IMG/VR virus record: IMGVR_UViG_3300031669_000072
Span: 1-42,424 of that record
From: a virus
DNA length: 42,424 nt
Strand: one strand, 5' to 3'
Shown here: positions 22,813-29,287 of the stretch, piece after piece
Position numbering within the stretch: the stretch's first letter is position 1
How the letters are laid out: each line of letters begins with the position of its first letter
Program-made: the position numbers and the translations under genes
Notes under the pieces: model-generated
Told to the model about the DNA's origin: nothing
What the model saw: only the letters and a program-made list of their open reading frames with translations
The model's database searches: none

Positions 22813-22833
22813 TGATATATGATATATGATATA
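22813..22833 (+). promoter_or_regulatory. Tandem TGATATA repeat, promoter of the plus cassette
   Basis: Three perfect 7-bp repeats of TGATATA supply a TATA-like element about 40-55 bases before the ATG at 22872. A 6-bp inverted repeat (CAAGGC / GCCTTG) follows at about 22837-22854, then GAGGAGATGAG as the ribosome-binding site. Confidence 0.55.
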
Positions 22834-22871
22834 TTGCAAGGCTAAGAGGCCTTGAGAGGAGATGAGAGAAG

Positions 22872-23111
22872 ATGCCATACCCTATTTGGATCGGAACGGA
22901 TAAGAACGGGCACGCCCTGATCGGTGCAGAACAAGTACGATCTAAGGCAGTTGATGTGGAAAAGATATACCCATCACAGATGGCTCACCGGGTCGTCGCC
23001 CGGCTGAATGGCGCGATCAGGATAATGACGCCCACCCAAGCCAACGACGCCGGGGCCGAGGTCGTTGCAACGTTCCCGCGAGCAGACGGCGCGCTGAAAA
23101 GGGGATACTGA
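22872..23111 (+). CDS. Hypothetical protein of the inserted plus cassette
   Basis: A 79-residue soluble protein with no motif I recognise (IWIGTDKNGHALIG, HRVVARLNGA). First of three short plus-strand genes lying between tail chaperone and tape measure, against the direction of all neighbours, so it is probably a moron-type insertion with its own promoter. Ends with TGATG overlap. Confidence 0.6.
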   Translation: MPYPIWIGTDKNGHALIGAEQVRSKAVDVEKIYPSQMAHRVVARLNGAIRIMTPTQANDAGAEVVATFPRADGALKRGY

Positions 23112-23293
23112 TGGCCCGCTATCCCGCCTACCTCACCGCCGCCCTCTCACAGGAGACGGCAGAGGAGGTATATCAGGCCGCGCTCGAAGAGGAGGTCGGC
23201 CCGTCGGTCATGGGTCGGAAGCTGATCGAGGAAGCGCTTTTTCTCCGGCGAACGATGCAACGCGCCGGAGAATTGCACCGCAAACAGGGATAG
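23111..23293 (+). CDS. Ribbon-helix-helix-like protein
   Basis: A 60-residue protein: strand YLTAALSQETAEEV, then a helix and a second helix (SVMGRKLIEEALFLRRTM), an RHH-type arrangement. Its start overlaps the previous stop. Probably the regulator of the small plus cassette. Confidence 0.6.
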   Translation: MARYPAYLTAALSQETAEEVYQAALEEEVGPSVMGRKLIEEALFLRRTMQRAGELHRKQG

Positions 23294-23294
23294 G

Positions 23295-23513
23295 ATGATG
23301 ACAGACGATGAAGAGAAGCTCATCTGGTTCCGGGCAAGGGGCGACCATTATAAGGATATGGCCGAGTTTTTCTCCCCGGCGGCATCGATGCTGGAAATGT
23401 GGCCGGGGGACGGCGAGCCAGAGTTGCCGTCCGAAACCGTGGGAATGTACCTCTTCCAGGCAGCCGAAATTATTCGTCGTCCGGCACCGGATGACCGAGG
23501 CGGCGCGCCTTAG
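23295..23513 (+). CDS. Hypothetical protein overlapping the chaperone frameshift product
   Basis: A 72-residue acidic protein (ATG at 23295 or 23298). Its last 44 bases are antisense to the end of the -1 frame product of the tail chaperone, which stops at 23470. Function unknown. The convergent overlap suggests the cassette inserted right at the chaperone gene's end. Confidence 0.55.
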   Translation: MMTDDEEKLIWFRARGDHYKDMAEFFSPAASMLEMWPGDGEPELPSETVGMYLFQAAEIIRRPAPDDRGGAP

Positions 23514-23805
23514 CGATCGCCTTTTCCCTCACGCTTTTTTCAGCCTTCCCCCCGGCTTTCGGTGTCGGGAAGAGTTCGGAAAAGCTTTTTGATTGTTTAC
23601 CGGCGATCCCCGACAGAACCAAATGCGACGTGACCCGCCCGATGTTCCAGGCGAGCGCGTTCTGTTTCTGGGCGTCGGCCTCCTGGAGTTTCCGGTGTCG
23701 ATAGAGGAGGAGGAGAAGGTCGTTCAGTCCGATGTCGGCGGCTTCGTCTGGGCGGAGGCCGAGCTCGATGTAGGCGATCCGAGAGCGCCAGAGAGGGCTT
23801 TGGCT
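23470..23805 (-). CDS. Tail assembly chaperone, -1 frame extension (T domain)
   Basis: After a slip at 23805-23810 the ribosome would read 111 more residues in the -1 frame, beginning SQSPLWRSRIAYIELGLRPD and ending at TAA 23470. WRSRIAYIELGLRPDEA and a Leu-run (LLLLLYRHRKLQ) are typical of the second domain of siphovirus gpGT chaperones. There is no start codon or ribosome-binding site suited to separate translation, so it should be made only as a fusion of about 257 residues with the upstream domain. That fusion would link the tape measure with tube subunits during assembly. Confidence 0.75.
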   Translation of the reverse strand, partial: SQSPLWRSRIAYIELGLRPDEAADIGLNDLLLLLYRHRKLQEADAQKQNALAWNIGRVTSHLVLSGIAGKQSKSFSELFPTPKAGGKAEKSVREKAIAKARRLGHPVPDDE

Positions 23806-24242
23806 TTTTTCTCCAATACCTTCATCGCCTTCCTGATCTCCTCCAGCGTCCCCGCCTCCCTCTCCAGGGAGCGGAGCTCGTCGAAGGTATTCCAGCTCTT
23901 CCGCATCGAGGCAGCATGAGAAGGGTCTTCCATCAGGGAATATGATTCGAGTATATCCCTGGTTAGCTCAAGTCGTGATCCTTCATACTTCGCCAGGGCA
24001 TCGTCTACCTCGTCCCCCTGGTATCCAGTGGCGGCTTCGATCGCCATTCGGCCGATCGGTGCAAGCGTGACGTGCTGAGCCAGGATGAGCTGAGTGGGAA
24101 GGTATCTCTTCGAGATCCCTCGATCCATCAGCCACTTATTAGCTTCGGCCTCGAATTGTTCCACCCTCCGGAACGGCCACGACAGCTCAACAGGGTCGCC
24201 CATCTTCACGGTTATAGATCGCAGTCCTTTTGCTTTTGTCAT
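23724..24242 (-). CDS. Tail assembly chaperone (gpG-like)
   Basis: A 172-residue helical protein placed between the tail-tube genes and the tape measure, where this chaperone always lies. It opens with a short beta segment (LRSITVKMGDPVELSW) and ends in a Ser/Pro/Lys-rich tail. A run of six A in AAA AAA codons at 23805-23810 is the probable slippery site for the -1 product. Ribosome-binding site GAGGGAGAAAATATC. The upstream neighbours on this strand (tube genes) are separated from it by the inserted RHH-nuclease pair. Confidence 0.8.
   Translation of the reverse strand: MTKAKGLRSITVKMGDPVELSWPFRRVEQFEAEANKWLMDRGISKRYLPTQLILAQHVTLAPIGRMAIEAATGYQGDEVDDALAKYEGSRLELTRDILESYSLMEDPSHAASMRKSWNTFDELRSLEREAGTLEEIRKAMKVLEKKAKALSGALGSPTSSSASAQTKPPTSD
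23803..23811 (-). other. Probable -1 ribosomal frameshift site
   Basis: Minus strand G AAA AAA GC: two Lys AAA codons in the zero frame followed by GCC. A slip back by one after the second AAA re-pairs the tRNA fully on A residues and opens the T-domain frame. Both frames are free of stops for the needed distance. Confidence 0.7.
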
Positions 24243-24325
24243 GATATTTTCTCCCTCGTTTCTGGGGGGTCTTAGGTATCACCCCCATGATTTTACAGGC
24301 CTTAAAACGCATCTGAGTGGGTAAG

Positions 24326-24333
24326 TATTTATA
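24326..24333 (+). promoter_or_regulatory. TATA box for the inserted RHH-nuclease pair
   Basis: TATTTATA centred 26 bases before the ATG at 24356; no ribosome-binding site, so probably leaderless. It gives the insertion its own expression, against the direction of the tail operon. Confidence 0.6.
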
Positions 24334-24355
24334 GGTTTACATCCATGTGAATGTT

Positions 24356-24493
24356 ATGACAGTTCCGAAGTACAAAACGCTCCATGTGTCGCTTACGGAA
24401 GACGAATATTTCAACCTCCTAGCACTCAAAGCCGCGTACCATGCAAAGACATGGGTGGATCTATTCCAGACTTTGGCGAGGCTCCCAAAATGA
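24356..24493 (+). CDS. Small RHH-like regulator coupled to the nuclease
   Basis: A 45-residue protein: strand KTLHVSLTEDEY, helix NLLALKAAYHA, helix TWVDLFQTLARL, the RHH layout. Resembles the 42-residue protein at 3866 (LHV-I/S-L--DE). Its stop overlaps the nuclease start (ATGA), so the two are translated together. Likely limits nuclease expression. Confidence 0.6.
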   Translation: MTVPKYKTLHVSLTEDEYFNLLALKAAYHAKTWVDLFQTLARLPK

Positions 24494-25062
24494 CCATGAA
24501 ACGATGCTCACATTGCGGTATTACGAAGTCGGCGAGCGAGTTCAACACGGACAAGCACAATCGAGATATCCTTCAAAGTTGGTGTAGATCGTGTTCGAAC
24601 AAAGCCAACAATGAACGTAGGTATCGCATAGGGGAGTGTCTCCCCCTGGGAACAAACTCGGCTTGCGCGTGCTTTTTGGGTGTCTACGTTGCTGAAAGGG
24701 TCCTGTCCCATGTATTCAAGAACATCGAAAGGATGCCGTTCGGAAATCCCGGATTTGATTTCGTCTGTGGACGTGGATATAAAATCGATGTCAAAAGCGC
24801 GGCGCGCGCGAAGAGCCGACCGAATACGTGGATGTTCACCATCAAAAAAAACATCACCGCAGACTTTTTCCTCTGTCTGGCATTCGACAACAGAACCAAC
24901 TTGAACCCAGAACATGTCTGGCTTGTTCCGGGTAACATAATCAATAACCGCAAGATGACGTCAATCTCAGATAGCACACTTGCGAAATGGGAAGCTTACA
25001 GGCTATCTGACAAGTTAGACGAAGTCACATCCTGCTGTGATATATTAAAAGGCACAGCATGA
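24490..25062 (+). CDS. Zinc-finger PD-(D/E)XK-like nuclease, paralogue A
   Basis: A 190-residue protein. An N-terminal zinc finger (CSHCGITKS, then CRSC about 20 residues on) leads to the core CACFLGVYVAER, NPGFDFVCGRGYKIDVKS, ADFFLCLAFDNR and PEHVWLVPG. The conserved Glu, Asp and DVK fit a restriction-like nuclease. About half of the core positions equal those of paralogue B at 8596. It interrupts the tail module between tube and chaperone on the opposite strand, as homing endonuclease genes and morons do. The ATG at 24490 is chosen by ATGA overlap and because the finger starts right after it. Confidence 0.75.
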   Translation: MTMKRCSHCGITKSASEFNTDKHNRDILQSWCRSCSNKANNERRYRIGECLPLGTNSACACFLGVYVAERVLSHVFKNIERMPFGNPGFDFVCGRGYKIDVKSAARAKSRPNTWMFTIKKNITADFFLCLAFDNRTNLNPEHVWLVPGNIINNRKMTSISDSTLAKWEAYRLSDKLDEVTSCCDILKGTA

Positions 25063-25124
25063 GGGAGGGAGGCCGTCCGCGAGAACTCCTCGAGTTCTGC
25101 ATCATGCGGCCCGGCGATCTCCCT

Positions 25125-26132
25125 TTACGGTGTCTCCGTGACATGCCGGAGAGGATAGTTATGGCCGCTCGCCTTCAGGCTCGCCTTCGCAGGGCTGGAC
25201 GGATCGCCCGCCCCGGTCACAGAATCGACGTAGCCGAAGCCGACATACATCAGGCCGTTGTCATAATCGCGGTAGAAATTGAAGACTTGCTTGGCCCCCT
25301 TCATCGTGTCGAAGATGAGTTCAGCCGCCCCACCCACCAGAGTGTAGGGTCCCGAGTCGGCGACGACGCCCGCGCCCGTCTCCCCAGTGGCTCGCATGGC
25401 TCGGATCCCCAGGGCCTGCACATCGGCGTCAGCATTCAGAGCGGCGATCACCTCGTCGGCGGTGGATATCGGAGATCCTTCGGAGGTCTTGAGATCGACA
25501 GTAATGTCATTAGTAACGACGGCAACAGAAAGGGAACCCGCGTCGTTGTCCTGGAAGTCAACGGTGATAGAGTTCCCGGCCACTCCACCCGTCCGGTGGA
25601 GGATTCGGAGGTGGCTGTTAGCCGCACCACCGGTTGACGAGACCTCGGCACATTTCGCGGCGACGAATGCCTCGATGGTGGCTTCCCAGTCGTCCAGGCC
25701 TGGAAATCGTTCTCTGGCAGTCTTTCCGATATCAGTAATTTCATGCATCTCTGTCTTATCGTCGAAGCTAAGATTCATGCATCCGAAAATCTCAGTCGGG
25801 ACGATATACTTCCCGGTAGCGCATTGGATCACGTCATCGGATTCTACCGCGGCCGAAAGGACAATGTACCCCGCACCGTACCATATTTCAGACGGCGTGA
25901 TAGTCGCGAACTCTCCCTCTCCGCCCGTCTGTTTCTCAAAAACTGGCACCGCCGAGTTGTTCATCATTCTCTTAGTGGCATCTGTAATTCTGTAGACCGT
26001 ATAAGCGGCGTGCCCTCCCCACTTAGAGGCGGAGAAGTCTACTGATTCCATAGCTTCGTCTGAATAATTCTGGTCCTCGCCCGAGCCCCGATAGACCCGG
26101 ACGTAAGAGCCTGGTGTAGGACTCAGTGCCAT
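25125..26132 (-). CDS. Tail tube protein, larger paralogue with inserted domain
   Basis: A 335-residue protein. The middle motif (GCMNLSFDDKTEMHEIT, then TARERFPGLDDW) matches that of the 128-residue tube protein encoded just upstream. A separate beta domain is inserted at about 195-290 (GNSITVDFQDNDAGSLSVAV, ITVDLKTSEG, VIAALNADADV), a type often seen added to tube and fibre proteins of viruses, where it would project from the tail surface. The C-terminal segment closes the tube fold (FNFYRDYDNGLMYVGFG). Possibly this is the main tube subunit and the shorter one a terminal or minor form, or the reverse. Confidence 0.72.
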   Translation of the reverse strand: MALSPTPGSYVRVYRGSGEDQNYSDEAMESVDFSASKWGGHAAYTVYRITDATKRMMNNSAVPVFEKQTGGEGEFATITPSEIWYGAGYIVLSAAVESDDVIQCATGKYIVPTEIFGCMNLSFDDKTEMHEITDIGKTARERFPGLDDWEATIEAFVAAKCAEVSSTGGAANSHLRILHRTGGVAGNSITVDFQDNDAGSLSVAVVTNDITVDLKTSEGSPISTADEVIAALNADADVQALGIRAMRATGETGAGVVADSGPYTLVGGAAELIFDTMKGAKQVFNFYRDYDNGLMYVGFGYVDSVTGAGDPSSPAKASLKASGHNYPLRHVTETP

Positions 26133-26141
26133 ATCTCAACC

Positions 26142-26528
26142 TCACGTTTCGGCTATGCCACCACTAACCGAAAGAGTCACGTCCATCTTCTGAACGTCGC
26201 CAGGACCGCCAGGCCTCTTGATGCTCTCGACGTAGGCGGTGAAAGTGAATGTCCTAGTTCCCTTCACCACGACGTACTCATACGGCGTGTGCGCTGATTT
26301 CGCGGCCCGGATCAAGTCCTGGCCGGTATCGTCGTCGTCCTCGATGAAGGTCGCGGTTACGGTTCCATCATCCAGGCCTGGATACCTCGCCCGCGCGGTG
26401 TTCGCGTCGCAAGTAATGTCCTGCATCTCAACCTTGTCATCGACATCACACGAAATGCAACCAAGCGTAGTCGTGCTAGTGTTCGTATTGAAGTCGAGTG
26501 TCGCCAATCCATCCGGTGCTAATACCAT
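26142..26528 (-). CDS. Tail tube protein, short paralogue
   Basis: A 128-residue protein: GCISCDVDDKVEMQDIT and TARARYPGLDDG, then a strand pair ending KMDVTLSVSGG. This agrees with the compact tail-tube fold of long-tailed viruses. It directly precedes the larger paralogue (ten bases apart) and follows the tail terminator, the normal gene order. Start supported by GAGGTGATTAGGAA. Confidence 0.72.
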   Translation of the reverse strand: MVLAPDGLATLDFNTNTSTTTLGCISCDVDDKVEMQDITCDANTARARYPGLDDGTVTATFIEDDDDTGQDLIRAAKSAHTPYEYVVVKGTRTFTFTAYVESIKRPGGPGDVQKMDVTLSVSGGIAET

Positions 26529-26547
26529 TTCCTAATCACCTCTATTT

Positions 26548-26922
26548 CTAAGAATCCGCTATGCAGCGGACCACCCTAAAATCAATCATGAATACGTGCC
26601 GCCCGTTCTCGTCAACGTAATGATCAGGGTGGCGGCCCTCCCAGATCATCGCAACGCTGTGACCGAACGCCGCCATCTTATGGAGCGCGTCCCGGATCGC
26701 CAAGGCGTCGGTTTGTGCGGTCTCCAGCGATGCCCTCCGGACCTGGATCTGGACGCGGGGTTTCTCGATGTCGCCCCCACTCACAATGTACCCGCTGCCA
26801 CCGGCCGGAAAGATGGCGATTTGCGAGGCACTGGATTCGTTGAAGCCGTATGCCCTGATGTTGCTGTATCCGGCGGCTGTGAGCGCGTCGGTGACGTCCT
26901 TTACGACGGGATTCATGGTCAT
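26548..26922 (-). CDS. Tail terminator-like protein
   Basis: A 124-residue protein from the ATG at 26922, chosen because ATGA overlaps the upstream stop. The pattern VVKDVTDALTAAGYSNIRAYGF, then RVQIQVRRASLETAQTDALAIRDAL, is that of minor capsid or tail-terminator proteins that cap the tube at the head-tail junction (residues shown in two parts, both conserved in the family). Position between neck genes and tube agrees. Confidence 0.7.
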   Translation of the reverse strand: MTMNPVVKDVTDALTAAGYSNIRAYGFNESSASQIAIFPAGGSGYIVSGGDIEKPRVQIQVRRASLETAQTDALAIRDALHKMAAFGHSVAMIWEGRHPDHYVDENGRHVFMIDFRVVRCIADS

Positions 26923-27161
26923 CCAACCACCCCAAAATCTATGAGCCGCCCCAGAAAAACTAATAGAAACGTAAAGGCCGCAAATGCCCCCAAAAGGTAC
27001 CATCTCCAGTTTTCGAGGGATATTATCCGTTTTTCATGGTATTGTACTTCGTCGCATAATCCACCCTTGCCGCTGATTTTAGTTTTCAGATGATTCACGT
27101 CGTGATGAATCTGCAACAGAAGTTCCCGATCCGTCTGAGGCTCGTCGGCGGCTATGGCCAT
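26919..27161 (-). CDS. Coiled-coil membrane-anchored protein (holin-accessory-like)
   Basis: An 80-residue protein: an amphipathic N-terminal helix (LLLQIHHDVNHLKTKIS), a second helix, then one membrane segment (WRWYLLGAFAAFTFLLVFLG). This layout recalls XhlA-type hemolysin/holin accessory proteins. It follows another small membrane protein and may act with it in host lysis or in the membrane during ejection. The location inside the neck module is unusual for lysis genes. GGGGGATAG precedes the ATG. Confidence 0.6.
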   Translation of the reverse strand: MAIAADEPQTDRELLLQIHHDVNHLKTKISGKGGLCDEVQYHEKRIISLENWRWYLLGAFAAFTFLLVFLGRLIDFGVVG

Positions 27162-27173
27162 CTATCCCCCAGT

Positions 27174-27353
27174 TCAGCCTTGCACTACTTCGACGACCTG
27201 ATTTTTTCCGACCGTTGACCCGAAGTAGAACGCGATGATCACAAGGGCAATGCTTTCGGGCACTTGGCCCGCGAGATACCCCGCCAGGATCATAACCGAT
27301 ATCAGGAACCGCTTCGATATCAGCTCCTTTTCTACGTAGTCGCCCCATGCCAT
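27174..27353 (-). CDS. Small membrane protein, holin-like
   Basis: A 59-residue protein with two close hydrophobic segments (RFLISVMILAGYLAGQV, then ESIALVIIAFYFG) and a short polar tail, like minimal phage holins. Start supported by GGTGAGGTGAGGGA. It lies between a zinc-ribbon protein and the coiled-coil membrane protein. Holin function is inferred from shape and pairing only. Confidence 0.6.
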   Translation of the reverse strand: MAWGDYVEKELISKRFLISVMILAGYLAGQVPESIALVIIAFYFGSTVGKNQVVEVVQG

Positions 27354-27362
27354 TCCCTCACC

Positions 27363-27734
27363 TCACCGCCCCATTTTCTTTAGGGCACAGGCGGGATCGA
27401 TCCCGTAGGTGGCCATGTACGGCCATCGTTCCAGAGAATCGCTGCCCCCACCCGGTTTGTATTCCCAGATCCCCATGTGCTCCTCGCCGCCAGCGGGCAT
27501 CTCTGCGACGACGCCCTCGAGCTCCAGACATGGCAGCCAGGTATCGTCCTCAGCGGCGACCGTTTCCAGCCTAGCCAACGCCTCGCCATCCATCACCATG
27601 CCCCGGCAACAATTCGGGCAGCCTTTCAGGAGGAGGCCCCCAACACTGGCAGCTTTCCGCTTCGCTTTCCTGATATCGCTATCAGTTACCTCAATTTCCT
27701 CGTCACATGCTGGACATTCAGTTACAAATCCCAT
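27363..27734 (-). CDS. Zinc-ribbon protein in the neck module
   Basis: A 123-residue protein from the ATG at 27734 (GAAGGTGAAAAA before it; an in-frame start 12 codons earlier has no such site). CPACDEEIEV and CPNCCRG form a four-cysteine zinc ribbon in the first half; the C-terminal part (GIWEYKPGGG) is unassigned. Similar small zinc proteins recur across this genome. Function unknown. Confidence 0.62.
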   Translation of the reverse strand: MGFVTECPACDEEIEVTDSDIRKAKRKAASVGGLLLKGCPNCCRGMVMDGEALARLETVAAEDDTWLPCLELEGVVAEMPAGGEEHMGIWEYKPGGGSDSLERWPYMATYGIDPACALKKMGR

Positions 27735-27744
27735 TTTTTCACCT

Positions 27745-28095
27745 TCATTTTTGCAAGTGTTTCTCAACATACTTCGCCGCGTTTGACGCTAATTGCTCCA
27801 CCGGGTCAGTGATGAAATGACTTTTGCCGGTCGTGTGATTGAGAGATGCGTCCTGATGCTGGCGGTAAATGTAGCTCTCCGCCGGGCCGCCGCCGCCGAG
27901 GATAATCACTCCCCGTTCGTCGTCGCGTTCCGTTCCAAGTGAGTTTCGCATCGTTCCGCCGTATTCGAGTGCTACGGGGCATTGCCTCTTCATCTCCGAG
28001 AGAACCTCGCCCTTCCCCCACTCCTCCAGCCCGTCGAGCGCCTTCTTCTTCGCGGTGTTGATGACGGCCCCGGCGGCCCATTCGACGATCTTCAT
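27745..28095 (-). CDS. Neck / tail-completion protein (HK97 gp10-like)
   Basis: A 116-residue protein. An N-terminal helix (LDGLEEWGKGEVLSEMKR) and the conserved stretch YIYRQHQDASLNHTTGKSHF followed by ITDP are typical of gp10-like neck proteins, which connect head stopper and tail. The ATG overlaps the previous stop (ATGA). Position directly after the stopper gene agrees. Confidence 0.78.
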   Translation of the reverse strand: MKIVEWAAGAVINTAKKKALDGLEEWGKGEVLSEMKRQCPVALEYGGTMRNSLGTERDDERGVIILGGGGPAESYIYRQHQDASLNHTTGKSHFITDPVEQLASNAAKYVEKHLQK

Positions 28096-28406
28096 GTGTA
28101 CACGACCGTGCTGTACGCCGTCCCTCTGTCATCCACCGACATATCGACCCGGAGGAGAGGAGGAGTCTCGCCCGCAAAAGTCACCTGGTCGGTATCATTC
28201 ACAGTCACACTGCCGTCCAAAAAGATCTGGCAATGCGAGACGACCTCCACCCCGTTCTTGTCCCGAATGTTGACGACCTCCTTCTCGACGTAACACGAGT
28301 ACACGATCGGCGTCCCGTAAGTCGGGCCATAAAGCCCGTTGCTAGATACGGCGGCGATGGATACCGATTGATTCATTTCGGCCCGGAAGTCGTCGATTAG
28401 GCTCAT
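28092..28406 (-). CDS. Head-closure (stopper) protein
   Basis: A 104-residue beta-rich protein from the ATG at 28406, which overlaps the upstream stop (ATGA). Features such as YGTPIVYSCYVEKE and QIFLDGSVTVNDTDQVTF fit the head-closure family of long-tailed viruses. It seals the portal after packaging. Family assignment rests on order (adaptor, stopper, gp10) and this pattern. Confidence 0.68.
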   Translation of the reverse strand: MSLIDDFRAEMNQSVSIAAVSSNGLYGPTYGTPIVYSCYVEKEVVNIRDKNGVEVVSHCQIFLDGSVTVNDTDQVTFAGETPPLLRVDMSVDDRGTAYSTVVYT

Positions 28407-28843
28407 GCGTCGGGGTCCGTCCATTGCGGCCTGGTCACGTCGCACGGTTCGTATATCGGCGGTGCGGTGCCGTCGAACTCCCCAGGCTCACCGGTGTCGT
28501 TCGTGTGACTGATCGTCGGGATGGTCCACCCGAGGTTTGTATCCCGCCTTTCGGCGACCAGGCTTTGCAGAGTCACCAAAAACGCGGCGTGGCGCTGGCT
28601 TCTGGAAGTTGACATTTTGCCGATCTTCTTGTCGAACTCCCTGGACAATTTCGCTATGCACCACCTGCACGCCAGGATCGAGGCGGCCAGAATTGAGCCG
28701 CCCTCAGCGTATGCCTGGGTGATCTCGTCATCATAGAGGAGCATGTCGTTGGTGTCGGTATCCCCGATCTTGACCCGGATCTGATCCCGGGTGGTCGTGA
28801 AGTCGGGCGTGTACGTTTTGGTTCTCGCCATTTCCCTCACCAC
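28403..28843 (-). CDS. Head-tail adaptor (connector) protein
   Basis: A 146-residue mainly helical protein with the start typical of gp6/gp15-like adaptors: TTRDQIRVKIGDTDTNDMLL followed by YDDEITQ, then helices. It forms the ring under the portal. Overlaps the stopper gene by four bases. Confidence 0.8.
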   Translation of the reverse strand: MVREMARTKTYTPDFTTTRDQIRVKIGDTDTNDMLLYDDEITQAYAEGGSILAASILACRWCIAKLSREFDKKIGKMSTSRSQRHAAFLVTLQSLVAERRDTNLGWTIPTISHTNDTGEPGEFDGTAPPIYEPCDVTRPQWTDPDA

Positions 28844-28848
28844 ATCAC

Positions 28849-29268
28849 TTACGCAACTATCTTAGCCGTTACCGAAAATGTAAAGCTCGCGTCGTCGGTC
28901 CCTGCATCTGTCACCGTATACTTGAGCCTAAGCTCGTCGGGGAAGGGGCCATAATCCACAGTGGAAGCGGCCATACTAGCATCTGTCGGCGTGATTATGT
29001 CGCCTTCTGCAATCGATCCTGTCCGTTGCAGGACCATGATGAAACGCTTTGCTCCCCCGTTGCCGAGGATGTCGGCGAACCGTCCGATATCATAATAGTT
29101 CGTTCCGTCGATCGTGCCCTGGACCCACATCTTCAGGATGTCACCGGAGTCCGTCGCGGCGGCGGTTACGTCGAGCTGAATCAAAATAGCCGTGGTGCTA
29201 TGCGGAATCGACGGAAAAACTTGAGTGCCCGCCGCCGTTCTGGCGGCAGACGCAAGGATAGTAGGCAT
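28849..29268 (-). CDS. Putative minor structural protein
   Basis: A 139-residue beta-rich, Thr/Ala-rich protein (HSTTAILIQLDVTAAATDSG, DGTNYYDIGRFADIL) lying between the repeat-bearing protein and the adaptor. Similar small proteins decorate heads in other viruses; no family recognised. GGGGGGATAGAT precedes the ATG. Confidence 0.6.
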   Translation of the reverse strand: MPTILASAARTAAGTQVFPSIPHSTTAILIQLDVTAAATDSGDILKMWVQGTIDGTNYYDIGRFADILGNGGAKRFIMVLQRTGSIAEGDIITPTDASMAASTVDYGPFPDELRLKYTVTDAGTDDASFTFSVTAKIVA

Positions 29269-29287
29269 CTATCTATCCCCCCCAAAA

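Noticed and set aside
25059-25637. Plus-strand frame coupled to the inserted nuclease (ATGA)
   Set aside because: The start overlap is tempting, but almost all of it is antisense to the tail-tube gene and the protein has no recognisable feature.
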